DNA of 64,000 nt from Pseudomonas cuatrocienegasensis (lineage in GTDB: Bacteria; Pseudomonadota; Gammaproteobacteria; Pseudomonadales; Pseudomonadaceae). Below, piece by piece: positions 27,203 to 37,175 of the stretch. Location: assembly GCF_900110925.1 (NCBI RefSeq), contig NZ_FOFP01000004.1, positions 1-64,000 of the forward strand, given 5' to 3'. A model generated the notes under the pieces. That model worked only from the letters and a program-made list of their open reading frames with translations, ran no database searches and was not told the DNA's origin. The position numbers and the translations under genes are program-made. How positions within the stretch are numbered: the stretch's first letter is position 1; each line of letters begins with the position of its first letter.

Positions 27203-27229
27203 GCGCCACGCGCCGCAGCGCGTGGCGCT
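27203..27229 (-). terminator. GC-rich hairpin after gcvP
   Basis: GGCGCCACGCG and CGCGTGGCGC pair around CCGCA just after the gcvP stop at 27238. No T-run follows on the minus strand, so it is more likely an mRNA-stabilising or attenuating hairpin than a full terminator. Confidence 0.4.
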
Positions 27230-27237
27230 CAGCCGCT

Positions 27238-30093
27238 TTAGGCGTCCTGATAAGCCTCGATGGACGGGCAGGCGCAGACCAGGTTGCGGTCGCCGAAGAC
27301 GTTGTCCACGCGGCCGACCGGTGGCCAGTACTTACCATCGATCAGGGTCGCGGTGGGGTACACGGCCTGTTCGCGGCTGTACGGGTGAGTCCACTCGCCG
27401 ACCAGTTCCAGGGCGGTGTGCGGGGCGTTTTTCAGCGGGTTGTCGTTGGCGTCCAGGTGGCCGGCTTCGACGGCGCGAATTTCTTCGCGAATGGCGATCA
27501 TGGCGTCGCAGAAGCGGTCCAGCTCTTCCTTGGATTCGCTTTCGGTCGGCTCGATCATCAGCGTGCCGGCTACCGGGAAGGACATGGTCGGTGCGTGGAA
27601 GCCGAAATCGATCAGGCGCTTGGCCACGTCGTCGACGCTGATGCCGCTGCTGTCCTTGATCGGGCGGATGTCGAGAATGCACTCGTGGGCCACCAGGCCG
27701 CCTTCACCGGTGTAGAGCACCGGGTAGTGTTCTTCCAGGCGCCGGGCGATGTAGTTGGCGTTAAGAATCGCCATCTGCGAGGCGCGCTTGAGGCCTTCGC
27801 CGCCCATCATGCTGATGTACATCCAGGTGATCGGCAGGATGCTGGCGCTGCCGAACGGCGCAGCGCTGACGGCGCCTTCCTTGCGGGCCATCTGGCCGTG
27901 GCCGGGCAGGAAGGGAATCAGGTGCTCTTTCACGCCAATCGGGCCGACGCCTGGGCCGCCACCGCCGTGGGGGATGCAGAAGGTCTTGTGCAGGTTCAGG
28001 TGCGAGACGTCGCCGCCGAACTGGCCTGGGGCGCAGAGGCCGACCATGGCATTCATATTGGCGCCGTCGATGTACACCTGGCCGCCGTTGTCATGAATGA
28101 TCTGGCAGATCTCGCGGATGCCTTCCTCGAACACACCGTGGGTAGACGGGTAGGTGATCATCAGCGCGGCGAGGCGGTCCTTGTGCTCCTCGGCCTTGGC
28201 GCGCAAGTCGGCAATGTCGACGTTGCCCCGTGCATCACAGGCGGTCACCACCACGCGCATGCCGACCATGCTGGCGGTGGCCGGGTTGGTGCCGTGGGCC
28301 GACTGCGGGATCAGGCAGATGTCGCGCTGATCATCGCCACGGCTGAGGTGGTAGGCACGAATCGCCAGCAGGCCGGCGTACTCGCCCTGGGAGCCGGCGT
28401 TGGGCTGCAGGGAGATGCCGTCGTAACCGGTGGCGGCGCAGAGCATGGCCTCCAACTCGTCGGTCAGCTGCTGGTAGCCCTGGCTCTGCTCGGCCGGGGC
28501 GAAGGGGTGCAGGTTGCCGAATTCGGCCCAGGTCACCGGGATCATTTCGCTGGCGGCGTTGAGCTTCATGGTGCACGAACCCAGCGGGATCATGCTGCGG
28601 TCCAGGGCCAGGTCCTTGTCGGCGAGCTTGCGCAGGTAGCGCATCAGCTCGGTTTCCGAGTGGTAACGGTTGAACACCGGGTGCTGCAGGATTGGCGTCT
28701 GCCGCAGCAGGCCCTGGGGCAGGCGCGAGGCGACGCTGGCGGCCAGCTCGGCGAAGTCCGGCAGGCTATTGCCCGGCTCGGCGAAGACTTCCCACAGGCG
28801 TTCGATGGCAGCCTGGTCGGTGGTTTCATCCAGCGACAGACCGAGACTCTGGCTGTCGATCTCGCGCAGGTTGATGCCCATCTCACGGGCCTGCTGGTGC
28901 AGGTGTGCAGTACGTGCGCCGCTGGCGACGGTGAGGGTGTCGAAGAAGTGCGCTTGCTCCACGCTCAGGCCGAGTTTGCTCAGGCCCTGGGCAAGAATCG
29001 CGGTCAGTTGGTGGGTGCGCTGGGCGATCCGGGTCAGGCCTTTGGGGCCGTGGTAGACCGCGTACATGCTGGCGATATTGGCCAGCAGCACCTGGGCGGT
29101 GCAGATGTTGCTGGTGGCCTTCTCGCGGCGGATATGCTGCTCGCGGGTCTGCATGGCCAGGCGCAGGGCCGGCTTGCCGAAACGGTCGACCGACATGCCG
29201 ACCAGGCGGCCCGGCATATCGCGCTTGAACGCATCGCGGGTGGCGAAGTAGGCGGCATGCGGGCCACCGAAACCCAGGGGCACGCCGAAACGCTGGGCGC
29301 TGCCCAGGGCGACGTCGGCGCCGAATTCGCCGGGCGGGGTCAGCAGGGTCAGGGCCAGCAGGTCGGCGGCGACGGCGACCAGGGCGTTGGCAGCGTGAAA
29401 GCGCTCGATCAGCTCGCGGTAATCGAAGATATCGCCATTGCTTGCCGGGTACTGCAGCAGGGCGCCGAAGTAGGCGCTGGCGTCGCTGATCGCCGCTTCG
29501 TCGCCCACCACGACTTCAATACCCAGGGGCTCGGCACGGGTGCGCAGCACGTCGAGGGTTTGCGGGTGGCAGTGTTGTGAGGCGAAGAAGGCGTTGCTGG
29601 CCTTGTTCTTCGACAGGCGCTTGCAGAAGGTCATGGCTTCGGCGGCGGCGGTGGCTTCGTCGAGCAGCGAGGCGTTGGCGATCGACAGGCCGGTGAGGTC
29701 GATGATCAGGGTCTGGAAGTTCAGCAACGACTCCAGGCGGCCCTGGGAAATTTCCGGCTGGTACGGGGTGTAGGCGGTGTACCAGGCCGGGTTTTCCAGC
29801 AGGTTGCGCAGGATAGGGCTTGGCGTATGGGTGCCGTAATAACCCTGGCCGATGTAAGTCTTGAATTGCTGGTTCTTGCTGGCGATGGCCTTGATCTTGG
29901 CCAGGGCGTCGGCTTCCGACAGGCCCGGCTGGTCACCCAGCACGCTGCTGCCCTTGATGCTCTCGGGGATGACGTCGGCGGTCAGGGCGTCAATCGAGTC
30001 GTAGCCCAGGGTCTGCAGCATGGCCGCAGTGTCGGTCTCGCGCGGGCCGATATGGCGGGCGATAAATTCATTCAGGGTGGTCAGCTCGCTCAT
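27238..30093 (-). CDS. gcvP: Glycine dehydrogenase (decarboxylating), P protein
   Basis: The 951-residue homodimeric-type P protein begins [20 protein letters not shown]. The PLP-binding lysine lies in the C-terminal half in [32 protein letters not shown], another hallmark, lies near 520. It decarboxylates glycine and loads the aminomethyl group on the lipoyl arm of GcvH. The start is the ATG ending at 30093, about 6 bp after GAGGAGA; longer frames overlap gcvH and lack support. gcvH ends only 10 bp upstream, so the two are co-translated. The length is typical (about 950-960). Confidence 0.96.
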   Translation of the reverse strand: MSELTTLNEFIARHIGPRETDTAAMLQTLGYDSIDALTADVIPESIKGSSVLGDQPGLSEADALAKIKAIASKNQQFKTYIGQGYYGTHTPSPILRNLLENPAWYTAYTPYQPEISQGRLESLLNFQTLIIDLTGLSIANASLLDEATAAAEAMTFCKRLSKNKASNAFFASQHCHPQTLDVLRTRAEPLGIEVVVGDEAAISDASAYFGALLQYPASNGDIFDYRELIERFHAANALVAVAADLLALTLLTPPGEFGADVALGSAQRFGVPLGFGGPHAAYFATRDAFKRDMPGRLVGMSVDRFGKPALRLAMQTREQHIRREKATSNICTAQVLLANIASMYAVYHGPKGLTRIAQRTHQLTAILAQGLSKLGLSVEQAHFFDTLTVASGARTAHLHQQAREMGINLREIDSQSLGLSLDETTDQAAIERLWEVFAEPGNSLPDFAELAASVASRLPQGLLRQTPILQHPVFNRYHSETELMRYLRKLADKDLALDRSMIPLGSCTMKLNAASEMIPVTWAEFGNLHPFAPAEQSQGYQQLTDELEAMLCAATGYDGISLQPNAGSQGEYAGLLAIRAYHLSRGDDQRDICLIPQSAHGTNPATASMVGMRVVVTACDARGNVDIADLRAKAEEHKDRLAALMITYPSTHGVFEEGIREICQIIHDNGGQVYIDGANMNAMVGLCAPGQFGGDVSHLNLHKTFCIPHGGGGPGVGPIGVKEHLIPFLPGHGQMARKEGAVSAAPFGSASILPITWMYISMMGGEGLKRASQMAILNANYIARRLEEHYPVLYTGEGGLVAHECILDIRPIKDSSGISVDDVAKRLIDFGFHAPTMSFPVAGTLMIEPTESESKEELDRFCDAMIAIREEIRAVEAGHLDANDNPLKNAPHTALELVGEWTHPYSREQAVYPTATLIDGKYWPPVGRVDNVFGDRNLVCACPSIEAYQDA

Positions 30094-30103
30094 CGTCATC
30101 TCC

Positions 30104-30487
30104 TCAGGCGTCAGCATTGGCGTTGAGCAGGCGCTCGTAGGCGGCCTGGTCGAGCAGGCCATCGAGGGCGCTGGCATCGGCAGGGCGGAAGCGGAAGAAC
30201 CAGCCCTGGCCCAGCGGGTCTGCGTTGACCTGCTCCGGTGCGCCTTCAAGGGCAGCGTTGGTTTCGACCACTTCACCGTCCAGGGGCATGGTGATGTTGC
30301 TGGCAGCTTTTACCGATTCCAGCACTGCGACTTCGTCGCCCTGAGCGTAGGTCTGCAGCTCTGGCAGTTGCACGAACACCACGTCACCCAGGGCATCCTG
30401 CGCGTAAGCGGTGATGCCTACGGTAACCAGGCCATCGGCATCCTGACGCAGCCATTCGTGCTCGACGGTAAAACGCAATTCGCTCAT
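30104..30487 (-). CDS. gcvH: Glycine cleavage system H protein
   Basis: The 127-residue lipoyl-carrier protein has the lipoylation Lys at about 60 in [16 protein letters not shown]. Flanking features [13 protein letters not shown] and [10 protein letters not shown] are typical. GcvH shuttles the aminomethyl intermediate between P, T and L proteins. It is the first gene of the operon, and the -24/-12 promoter lies 87-102 bp upstream. GAGGAAT precedes the ATG by about 5 bp. No gcvL (lipoamide dehydrogenase) is in the window; a shared Lpd is likely used. Confidence 0.95.
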   Translation of the reverse strand: MSELRFTVEHEWLRQDADGLVTVGITAYAQDALGDVVFVQLPELQTYAQGDEVAVLESVKAASNITMPLDGEVVETNAALEGAPEQVNADPLGQGWFFRFRPADASALDGLLDQAAYERLLNANADA

Positions 30488-30573
30488 GGGGATTCCTCGG
30501 TGTCGGACTCACCCGTGCCGCTGACGGGTGACTGAAAGAGCTCATGCCAGGCATGAGAGATAAACAAACCCTT

Positions 30574-30589
30574 AGCAAGTGCGGTGCCA
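30574..30589 (-). promoter_or_regulatory. Sigma54 (-24/-12) promoter of the gcvHP-sdaA-gcvT unit
   Basis: On the minus strand TGGCACCGCACTTGCT matches TGGCAC-N5-TTGCT with GG and GC ten bases apart. The transcription start would be near 30563, leaving a leader of about 75 bases that holds two small hairpins (around 30541-30557 and 30509-30529). Sigma54 control agrees with the GcsR-activated glycine operon known in P. aeruginosa. Confidence 0.85.
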
Positions 30590-30653
30590 TTCAGATAAAT
30601 TTCTTATAAATCAATTACTTATTAATTATTCTGGTTGGTCATGGCAATAGCCT

Positions 30654-30671
30654 TGTATCGAAAACGATACG
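30654..30671 (-). promoter_or_regulatory. Enhancer-like palindrome, proximal (GcsR-type site)
   Basis: TGTATCGAAAACGATACG is a palindrome of 7-bp arms (one end mismatch) around AAAA, centred about 100 bp upstream of the predicted start. Its 7-N4-7 design equals that described for GcsR sites (TGTAACG-N4-CGTTCCG), with a different half-site sequence. Confidence 0.65.
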
Positions 30672-30749
30672 GAGAGTTGCCGATTTATCCTCAGCCTGGC
30701 GCAGCAAGGGATGTCGCGGCTAATACGCTACGTGTCGCTTTCAATACGG

Positions 30750-30767
30750 CGTATCGAAAACGATACG
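30750..30767 (-). promoter_or_regulatory. Enhancer-like palindrome, distal (GcsR-type site)
   Basis: CGTATCGAAAACGATACG is a perfect copy of the proximal site apart from the first base. The centres are 96 bp apart, close to nine helical turns, so both would face the same side of the DNA. It lies within the region shared with the divergent DUF1302 gene. Confidence 0.65.
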
Positions 30768-30866
30768 CAGGTTTGGCCTTGCAGGGCGACCCTTGTCGCT
30801 GCGGACTATTCAGGCCGCCCATAAGGACTTATCAGGCATGTCTGTCCAGCGCCGGCAGAACGCCCG

Positions 30867-30916
30867 CTGACCCGGGCATTCACTCTTTTGGCTGACCCGG
30901 CAAATCCCTCTTTTGG
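30867..30916 (+). promoter_or_regulatory. Two tandem 25-bp repeats upstream of the DUF1302 gene
   Basis: Units 30867-30891 and 30892-30916 both start CTGACCCGG and end CTCTTTTGG, with seven mostly different bases between. They abut exactly. They lie 73-122 bp before the gene and are followed by a hairpin with TAACCA/TGGTTA ends at 30923-30946. Direct repeats of this sort are usual targets of MalT-like activators, one of which is encoded at 34352. Confidence 0.6.
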
Positions 30917-30988
30917 GCGCTTAACCACCAGTGGGCGACTGGTTAGCGTGACGGCTCAACACCTAACCACGTTTTTCAGGAGAGCCGC

Positions 30989-32752
30989 ATGACAACAAAA
31001 ACAACACATGCCATCTTCCAGCCCCGCGCTCTGGCTGTTGCCGTGGCGCTGGGCTGTGTCGCCCCGGCGCAGGCGATTTCTTTCAATATCGGCGAGGTGG
31101 AGGGGCAGTTCGATTCTGCTTTGTCGGTTGGCGCCAACTGGGCGGTGCGCGATGCGGATCGCGATTTCATCTCCACCGCCAGCGGTGGCCAGGCGTCTTC
31201 GCGGACCTCCGATGACGGCCGGCTGAATTTCGAGAAGGGCAAGACCTTCTCGAAAATTTTCAAAGGTATTCACGACCTCGAACTGAAGTACGGTGACACC
31301 GGCATCTTTATTCGCGGCAAATACTGGTATGACTTCGAGACCAAGGACGAAGGGCGCGAGTTTTATGATATCGACGACAGCAACCGCAAGACCGCGGCGC
31401 AGTCTTCGGGCGCGCAGATTCTCGATGCCTTTATCTACCACAACTACAACCTGGGCGACTTGCCCGGTAGCGTGCGTGTCGGCAAGCAGGTGGTCAGCTG
31501 GGGCGAGAGTACCTTTATTGGTAACTCCATTAACTCCATCAACCCGGTCGACGTTGCAGCGTTTCGCCGCCCTGGGGCTGAGGTCAAGGAAGGGCTGATT
31601 CCGGTCAACATGCTCTATGTGGCCCAGAGCCTGACCGACACCCTGAGTATGGAAGCGTTTTACCAGCTGGAGTGGGACCAGACCGTGGTGGACAACTGCG
31701 GCACCTTCTTCTCCACCGCTGATGTACTGGCTGATGGCTGCGAAGACCGTCTGGCTGTTTTCGGACCTGACCTGCCGCCGGGCGTATCGAACAACAGCCA
31801 GGCGTCTAACCTTTATATCCCTCGCGCGCCTGACCGTGATGCCCGTGACAGTGGCCAGTACGGCATCGCCTTGCGGTGGTTTGCCGAATCGCTGAACGAC
31901 ACCGAGTTCGGCGTCTATGCGATGAACTACCACAGCCGTGGCCCGGTATTCAGCACCATTCGCACCACCGCACCGAGTGCTCAAGTCACTCCTGGCGCGC
32001 CGAACGCGCGCTACTTTGTCGAATACCCCGAAGACATCCGTCTGTACGGCCTGAGTTTCCAGACCAACCTGGGCGGCACCGCGCTCTCGGGTGAAGTCAG
32101 CTACCGACCGAACATGCCGCTGCAGATCAACTCCACCGACCTGTCGTTCGGCGCTCTCGGGCTGCCGGTCAGCCCGATCTTCGAGAGTGGCCATGCGCAG
32201 AACGAGGCGGGCGCAGACCTGCACGGTTATGACCGCCGCGCGGTGACCCAGGCTCAGCTGTCGGCAGTGCAGTTTATTGATCGCGTGCTCGGTGCCAGTC
32301 GCCTGACCCTGGTAGGTGAGGTGGGCTACAACCATATCGCCGGCATCAGCGATGACATTGGCGAACTGCGGTTCGGCCGCGACCCTATCTATGGGCCGGG
32401 TGAATACAGTGCGCCTGGGGTGTGTGCGTTATTCAACGCGCCTAACCCCGACGAGTGTCAGGGTGATGGGTTCTATACCACCAGCTCCTGGGGCTATCGC
32501 GCCCGTGCCAACCTCGACTACAGCAACGTCTTTGCCGGCATCAACCTGAGCCCGAACGTGGCCTGGTCCCATGACGTGGACGGTTACGGCCCGAACTTCA
32601 GTGAAGGCAACAAGGCCATCAGCATCGGCATTAACGCCGACTACAAAAACACCTACAACGCCAGCCTCAGCTACACCGACTTCTTCGGCGGCGACTACAA
32701 CACAACCACTGACCGTGACTTCGTTGCCCTGAGTTTCGGTGTGAACTTCTGA
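30989..32752 (+). CDS. DUF1302 family beta-barrel-like protein
   Basis: The 587-residue protein has a signal peptide of about 29 residues ending AQA. It then shows the DUF1302 pattern: ISFNIGEVEGQFDSALSVGANWAVRD at the start, DAFIYHNYNLGDLPGSVRVGKQVVSWGEST near 145, NSINPVDVAAFRRPGAEVKEGLIPV near 185, and a C-terminal strand ending FVALSFGVNF as in outer-membrane barrels. AGGAGAG precedes the ATG. In Pseudomonas these proteins are encoded beside a DUF1329 protein and a LuxR-type regulator, exactly as here. They have been connected with uptake or metabolism of hydrophobic substrates, but no firm function is known. A CA motif (AACAAAAA) overlaps codons 2-4. Confidence 0.85.
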   Translation: MTTKTTHAIFQPRALAVAVALGCVAPAQAISFNIGEVEGQFDSALSVGANWAVRDADRDFISTASGGQASSRTSDDGRLNFEKGKTFSKIFKGIHDLELKYGDTGIFIRGKYWYDFETKDEGREFYDIDDSNRKTAAQSSGAQILDAFIYHNYNLGDLPGSVRVGKQVVSWGESTFIGNSINSINPVDVAAFRRPGAEVKEGLIPVNMLYVAQSLTDTLSMEAFYQLEWDQTVVDNCGTFFSTADVLADGCEDRLAVFGPDLPPGVSNNSQASNLYIPRAPDRDARDSGQYGIALRWFAESLNDTEFGVYAMNYHSRGPVFSTIRTTAPSAQVTPGAPNARYFVEYPEDIRLYGLSFQTNLGGTALSGEVSYRPNMPLQINSTDLSFGALGLPVSPIFESGHAQNEAGADLHGYDRRAVTQAQLSAVQFIDRVLGASRLTLVGEVGYNHIAGISDDIGELRFGRDPIYGPGEYSAPGVCALFNAPNPDECQGDGFYTTSSWGYRARANLDYSNVFAGINLSPNVAWSHDVDGYGPNFSEGNKAISIGINADYKNTYNASLSYTDFFGGDYNTTTDRDFVALSFGVNF

Positions 32753-32780
32753 TCAACCTTGCGCTAAGGATCCGTAAACG

Positions 32781-34151
32781 ATGAAAACAACAAGAATCCT
32801 GCAAACCGGTGCCCTGGCCCTGACCTTGCTCGCAGGCAGTGTGTGGGCTGCAGTCTCCGAACAGGAAGCCGCGCAACTGGGCACGACCCTCACTCCGCTG
32901 GGCGCGGAAAAAGCCGGAAATGCCGATGGCAGCATTCCGGCCTGGGCTGGCGGTCTGTCGACCACTGCGGCGGCGGTGGATGGCAAAGGCTTCCTTGCCG
33001 ATCCGTTCGCCAACGAGCAGCCGCTGTTCACCATCACCGCGGCCAATGCTGCGCAGTATCAGGACAAGCTGTCAGCCGGGCAGTTGGCGATGTTCAAGCG
33101 TTACCCCGAGACCTACAAGATTCCGGTGTACAAGACCCATCGCACGGCGGCGGTGCCCGAGGCGATCTATACCGCCGCGCGTACCAGTGCGCTGAAGACC
33201 ACACCGGTCGATGGTGGCAACGGTTTGCAGAATTTCGGCGACAGTCGCTACTACGCGTTTCCGATTCCCAAGACCGGGGTGGAGGTGGTGTGGAACCACA
33301 TCACCCGTTACCGCGGTGGTAACACCCGTCGCGTAGTGACCCAGGCCACGCCCCAGACCAATGGCTCCTACAGCCTGGTCAAGTTCGAAGATGAGGTGGC
33401 CTTCCCGGCTGACATGCCCGACCTTGATCCGGCAAAAGGCGCCAATGTCCTGCTGTACTTCAAGCAGCAGGTGACCGCGCCGTCGCGTCTGGCCGGTAAC
33501 GTGCTGCTGGTGCACGAGACCATCGACCAGGTCAAGGAGCCGCGCCTGGCGTGGATCTATAACGCCGGCCAGCGCCGTGTACGCCGCGCACCGCAAGTCG
33601 CCTACGACGGCCCCGGCACTGCCGCCGATGGCATGCGTACTGCGGACAACTTCGATATGTTCTCTGGTGCGCCTGACCGTTACGACTGGCAACTGGTGGG
33701 CAAGAAGGAGATGTACATCCCTTACAACAGCTACAAGCTCGATTCCCCGTCGCTGAAATACGACGATGTGATCAAGGCTGGGCATATCAACCAGGACCTG
33801 ACCCGCTATGAGCTGCACCGCGTCTGGGAAGTGGTCGCCACGCTGAAGTCCGGCGAGCGCCACATCTACGCCAAGCGTCATATGTACGTCGACGAGGACA
33901 CCTGGCAGATCGCCCTGGTTGACCACTACGACGGCCGTGGCCAGCTGTGGCGCGTGGCGGAAGGGCATGCACAGAACTACTTCAACCATCAGGTGCCGGG
34001 CTACACCCTCGAAGCGTTGTACGACCTGGTGGCTGGCCGCTACCTGGCGCTGGGCATGAAGAACGAAGAAAAGTCGGCCTACACCTTTGGTTTCAAGGCC
34101 TCGGCCGCCGACTACACCCCGGCGGCACTGCGTAGCTCTGGCGTGCGCTGA
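32781..34151 (+). CDS. DUF1329 family periplasmic/outer-membrane protein
   Basis: The 456-residue protein has a signal peptide of about 23 residues (LTLLAGSVWA). DUF1329 hallmarks are EAAQLGTTLTPLGAEKAGN just after it, FPIPKTGVEVVWNHITRYRG near 157, and GAPDRYDWQLVGKKEMYIPYNSYKL near 295. DUF1329 has a fold related to LolB/LolA-like lipid carriers, so it may handle a lipid-like substrate for the DUF1302 barrel. The gene starts 28 bp after DUF1302, one transcript is likely, and a terminator follows at 34233-34256. A CA motif (AACAACAA) lies in codons 3-5. Confidence 0.87.
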   Translation: MKTTRILQTGALALTLLAGSVWAAVSEQEAAQLGTTLTPLGAEKAGNADGSIPAWAGGLSTTAAAVDGKGFLADPFANEQPLFTITAANAAQYQDKLSAGQLAMFKRYPETYKIPVYKTHRTAAVPEAIYTAARTSALKTTPVDGGNGLQNFGDSRYYAFPIPKTGVEVVWNHITRYRGGNTRRVVTQATPQTNGSYSLVKFEDEVAFPADMPDLDPAKGANVLLYFKQQVTAPSRLAGNVLLVHETIDQVKEPRLAWIYNAGQRRVRRAPQVAYDGPGTAADGMRTADNFDMFSGAPDRYDWQLVGKKEMYIPYNSYKLDSPSLKYDDVIKAGHINQDLTRYELHRVWEVVATLKSGERHIYAKRHMYVDEDTWQIALVDHYDGRGQLWRVAEGHAQNYFNHQVPGYTLEALYDLVAGRYLALGMKNEEKSAYTFGFKASAADYTPAALRSSGVR

Positions 34152-34232
34152 GTCACCGCTGAACGCGGCCTGCCGTACACCCGCGACGGGTGAGCGGCAG
34201 GCGTCAGTCCGGCGCCCTGGGCGATTACGTAA

Positions 34233-34256
34233 AAGGCCCGCTCGGGCCTTTTTTTA
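34233..34256 (+). terminator. Terminator of the DUF1302/DUF1329 unit
   Basis: AAGGCCCG pairs with CGGGCCTT around CT and is followed by T5ATTG. It lies about 80 bp after the DUF1329 stop. Confidence 0.9.
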
Positions 34257-34351
34257 TTGTTGGGCATCAGGCCGACTGATGGAGCTGTGCGTGCCGCGCG
34301 AAGGGGGCTAGCCTCAGTCGCAGTCTCGCATAACAACAATCACGAGCTGTC

Positions 34352-36877
34352 ATGACCGCCTACGCGCCTCCTTCACCGTTTGCGGCGTCGCCTTGCAGCA
34401 AGCAGACTCCGCCACGCCAGCCCCCCGGCCATATCAGTCGCCAGGCCTTGCAGCAGCGCCTGTTGCAACAGGACTGCCGGCTGCGTCTGCTGGTCGCGCC
34501 TGCTGGGTTCGGCAAGTCGGTGCTGCTGGCCGATTGCGCGCGATCCTGTCCATCCGGCATCACCCCGTTGTGGCTCAACTGTGCCGGCCTGGCGCCAGGC
34601 AGTGAGGCCTTCTGCGAGGCGCTTGGCCGTGTGCTTGGTTACCCAGCAGGGATTGGCGAGCGCGGCTTGCTCGATTACTTGGCGCAGGAACAACGGCCGT
34701 TGTGGCTACTGCTCAACGACTATGCCCGTGACCCCGATGAACAGCTCGATGCCTGCCTGGATCGGTTGATCGCGGCTGCCTCGGCGAGCCTGGTCTGGTG
34801 GTTGGGCAGTCGGCGGCGCCCGGCGTGCAACCTGCCGCGCTTGCTGCTCGAAGGTGAACTCTTCGAGGTCGGTGCTGACGAGTTGGCGTTCAGTGCCGAA
34901 GAAGTTACCCAGTGGCTGGGACCCGCCCAGGCAGGCCTGGCGGATGCGTTGCACGGCATGACCCAGGGCTGGCCTGCGGCATTACGCCTGCGCCTGTTGG
35001 CCGGGCAGGGTGAGCGCGAAGGGTCGCAGCCGCTGGCCGATGAGCATGGCGCTTTGCTTTGCGACTATGTCGAGCACGAGGTGCTGCATGGCTTGCCGGA
35101 CGAGTTGCAGCAGGTACTGATACAACTGGCGCAGTTACCGCGCTTCAACGCAGCCTTGTGTGATCACCTGCTTGGTGTAGGTGAAGGCGCCGCCTGGCTG
35201 CAGGCGCTGCGGGCGCGGGGGCTGTTTATCGACGCTCTCGACGACACGGGCGATTGGTTCACCCTGTTTGCGCCCCTTGCTCAGGTTTTGCAGCAGCGCG
35301 GCAAGGCGCAGCCGTGCAACAGCCTGCACGTGCATGCCAGCCAGTGGTTTGCGGCTGCCGGCGATGTGCGTGCCGCGGTCGAACATGCGTTGCATGGTGG
35401 GCAGCCGGAGGTGGCTGCCAGTTTTCTCGAACGCTTTACCGAAGAGCAATTGCTCCAGGGCCAGGCGTTGAACCTGATCCTGCGTTGGCGCAGCGAGTTG
35501 CCCGAAAGCCTGCTACTCAGCACCCCGCGGTTGATTCTGCTGAATAGTTGGGCGCTGCTGCTGGTCGGTCGTCTTGACGAAGCGCTGGCCTGCGCCGAGC
35601 AGGTGGCGCGTTTTCAGCCGCGTCCGGATGCCGAGCGCACCCGCGAGCTGTTCGCCCAGTGGCAAGCGTTGCGGGGCCTGGTAGCCGCTGGACGCTGTTG
35701 CGCCGAGCCGGCACGCCTGCACATTGGTCAGGCGCTTGAGGGGCTGCCGGCGGGGGCCTGGGCACAAGCGCTGCTGTGCCGTGCGGCGTTGACCCAGATG
35801 GCGATTGGCGAGGGTGCGCTGGAAGAGGCCCAGCGCCTTTGCCACGCGGCGCTCAAGCAGGCGCGCCTGAGCGGCAGTGCGGTGTTCGAGGTGCTGCTTG
35901 AGCTGGACCACGCCCTGTTGCTCGAAGGGCGTGGCGAGTTTTCCCGTGCCCAGGCATTACTCCAGCGTCAGCTGGCGCAGCTCGATCCACACAGCGTTCG
36001 GCAGACACCGGTGTGGGGGCGTATTCACCTGCGCCTCGGGCGTCTCGCGTTGCGCCTGGGGCAGGCCGAGGAGGCGGCGCAACTGCTGCACAGCGGTTTG
36101 CAGGATGCCCTGCGTTTCGGTGATCCGGGCGCGTTCTACGGTTACCTGGGGCTGGCCGAACTGGCCGCGCGGCAGCAGGACTTGGCCGGCGCATTCAGCC
36201 TGCTGGCTCAGGCCGAACGGTTGATGCAGTGCCAGCATGTTGCAGAAACCCTCTACCGCGGACCACTGTTGCTAGCCAGTAGCCGACTCTGGTGCCGCCA
36301 GGGCCATCCCGAGCGTGCTCGGGTGGCCGTTACCCGAGTGCTTAGTTATCACCAACGCGACGGTGCGGTCCTGCCGCCCAGCCACTTTCCTGAACTGATC
36401 CCGCGCTTGCAGGCGCTGCTCGCCAGTCTCGACTTGCAGGCCGGTGAGGACGTCCGCGAGCGCCTTGCGGTTTTACTGCAGCACAGCCAGCTGCAGGGTC
36501 GCCAGGCCCTGAGCTGCGAACTGGGCCTGGCTTATGCCCAGGCCTGCGCGGCTGCCGGCGACCCGCTCGCCGCCAGCCAGGCCAGGCAGCAAGCCGAAGC
36601 GCTGCGTGCCCGGCTGAACCTGCGCTGGCTGTGGTTTGCCTGTGACGAGGAACCAGCGCACAAAGAACCAGAGCCTGTCGAAGCGCTGCTCAGCGGCCGC
36701 GAACTGGCAGTGTTGCGCCTGATTGCCCAAGGTTGTTCCAACCTGGAGATTGCCGAGCAGCTGTTTATTTCCCTGCACACGGTCAAGACCCACGCACGGC
36801 GCATCAACGGCAAGCTGGGCGTGTCCCGGCGAACCCAGGCGGTGGCCCAGGCCAAGGCCAGGGGGCTGCTTTCTTGA
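34352..36877 (+). CDS. Large ATP-binding LuxR (MalT/LAL-type) transcriptional regulator
   Basis: The 841-residue protein has an N-terminal NTPase with Walker A APAGFGKS (49-56). A long helical TPR-like middle (about 300-760, full of Ala/Leu/Arg helices) acts as sensor. A C-terminal GerE/LuxR helix-turn-helix at about 775-840 reads [25 protein letters not shown] then [14 protein letters not shown]. This is the MalT/LAL design: inducer and ATP drive oligomerisation on repeated sites. It is encoded directly after DUF1302/DUF1329 with its own start 95 bp past their terminator, and is the natural candidate to read the tandem repeats at 30867-30916. Confidence 0.88.
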   Translation: MTAYAPPSPFAASPCSKQTPPRQPPGHISRQALQQRLLQQDCRLRLLVAPAGFGKSVLLADCARSCPSGITPLWLNCAGLAPGSEAFCEALGRVLGYPAGIGERGLLDYLAQEQRPLWLLLNDYARDPDEQLDACLDRLIAAASASLVWWLGSRRRPACNLPRLLLEGELFEVGADELAFSAEEVTQWLGPAQAGLADALHGMTQGWPAALRLRLLAGQGEREGSQPLADEHGALLCDYVEHEVLHGLPDELQQVLIQLAQLPRFNAALCDHLLGVGEGAAWLQALRARGLFIDALDDTGDWFTLFAPLAQVLQQRGKAQPCNSLHVHASQWFAAAGDVRAAVEHALHGGQPEVAASFLERFTEEQLLQGQALNLILRWRSELPESLLLSTPRLILLNSWALLLVGRLDEALACAEQVARFQPRPDAERTRELFAQWQALRGLVAAGRCCAEPARLHIGQALEGLPAGAWAQALLCRAALTQMAIGEGALEEAQRLCHAALKQARLSGSAVFEVLLELDHALLLEGRGEFSRAQALLQRQLAQLDPHSVRQTPVWGRIHLRLGRLALRLGQAEEAAQLLHSGLQDALRFGDPGAFYGYLGLAELAARQQDLAGAFSLLAQAERLMQCQHVAETLYRGPLLLASSRLWCRQGHPERARVAVTRVLSYHQRDGAVLPPSHFPELIPRLQALLASLDLQAGEDVRERLAVLLQHSQLQGRQALSCELGLAYAQACAAAGDPLAASQARQQAEALRARLNLRWLWFACDEEPAHKEPEPVEALLSGRELAVLRLIAQGCSNLEIAEQLFISLHTVKTHARRINGKLGVSRRTQAVAQAKARGLLS

Positions 36878-37044
36878 TAGTGATCATTGCTGCGCCAATC
36901 TGAGTTATACAGGCGCGCTCGGTAGCCTGGGTCGAGCGCAGCGACACCTGGGGAGTGCACGTTGCCCTAACCGGGTTTATGGCTGTCTTAAGGGTGTGTC
37001 CCCATTGGCTGTGGCAGTCGAATGCAGGTCATAACGCAACTCCA

Positions 37045-37171
37045 GTAGGAGCGCCGCCCCGGCGCGAAGCTTTTGGACTATTCGCTATACCGTTCAATGG
37101 CTGCTATTCGCCGCGAGGCGCGGCTCCTACGAGAAGCAGCGACGTCGTGCAACACAAAACGAGGACATAGC
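37045..37171 (+). repeat. 128-bp REPIN-like element, copy 2 (inverted)
   Basis: It is the complement of 14995-15122 with few differences: GTAGGAGCGCCGCCCCGGCGC at the left, TTCGCCGCGAGGCGCGGCTCCTAC in the middle, and the flank GTGCAACAC to GACATAGC at the right. The remaining part of the gap 36878-37044 shows no gene or clear signal. Confidence 0.75.
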
Positions 37172-37175
37172 CTTC

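Noticed and set aside
27199-29580. 793-residue open frame on the plus strand
   Set aside because: It is antisense to gcvP, with no family motif and the same shadow composition. gcvP is a complete family member.
30488-30650. Glycine riboswitch before gcvH
   Set aside because: The conserved aptamer cores (GGAGAG and CACCGAAGG-type segments) were looked for on the minus strand and are absent. The sigma54 promoter and palindromes explain regulation better.
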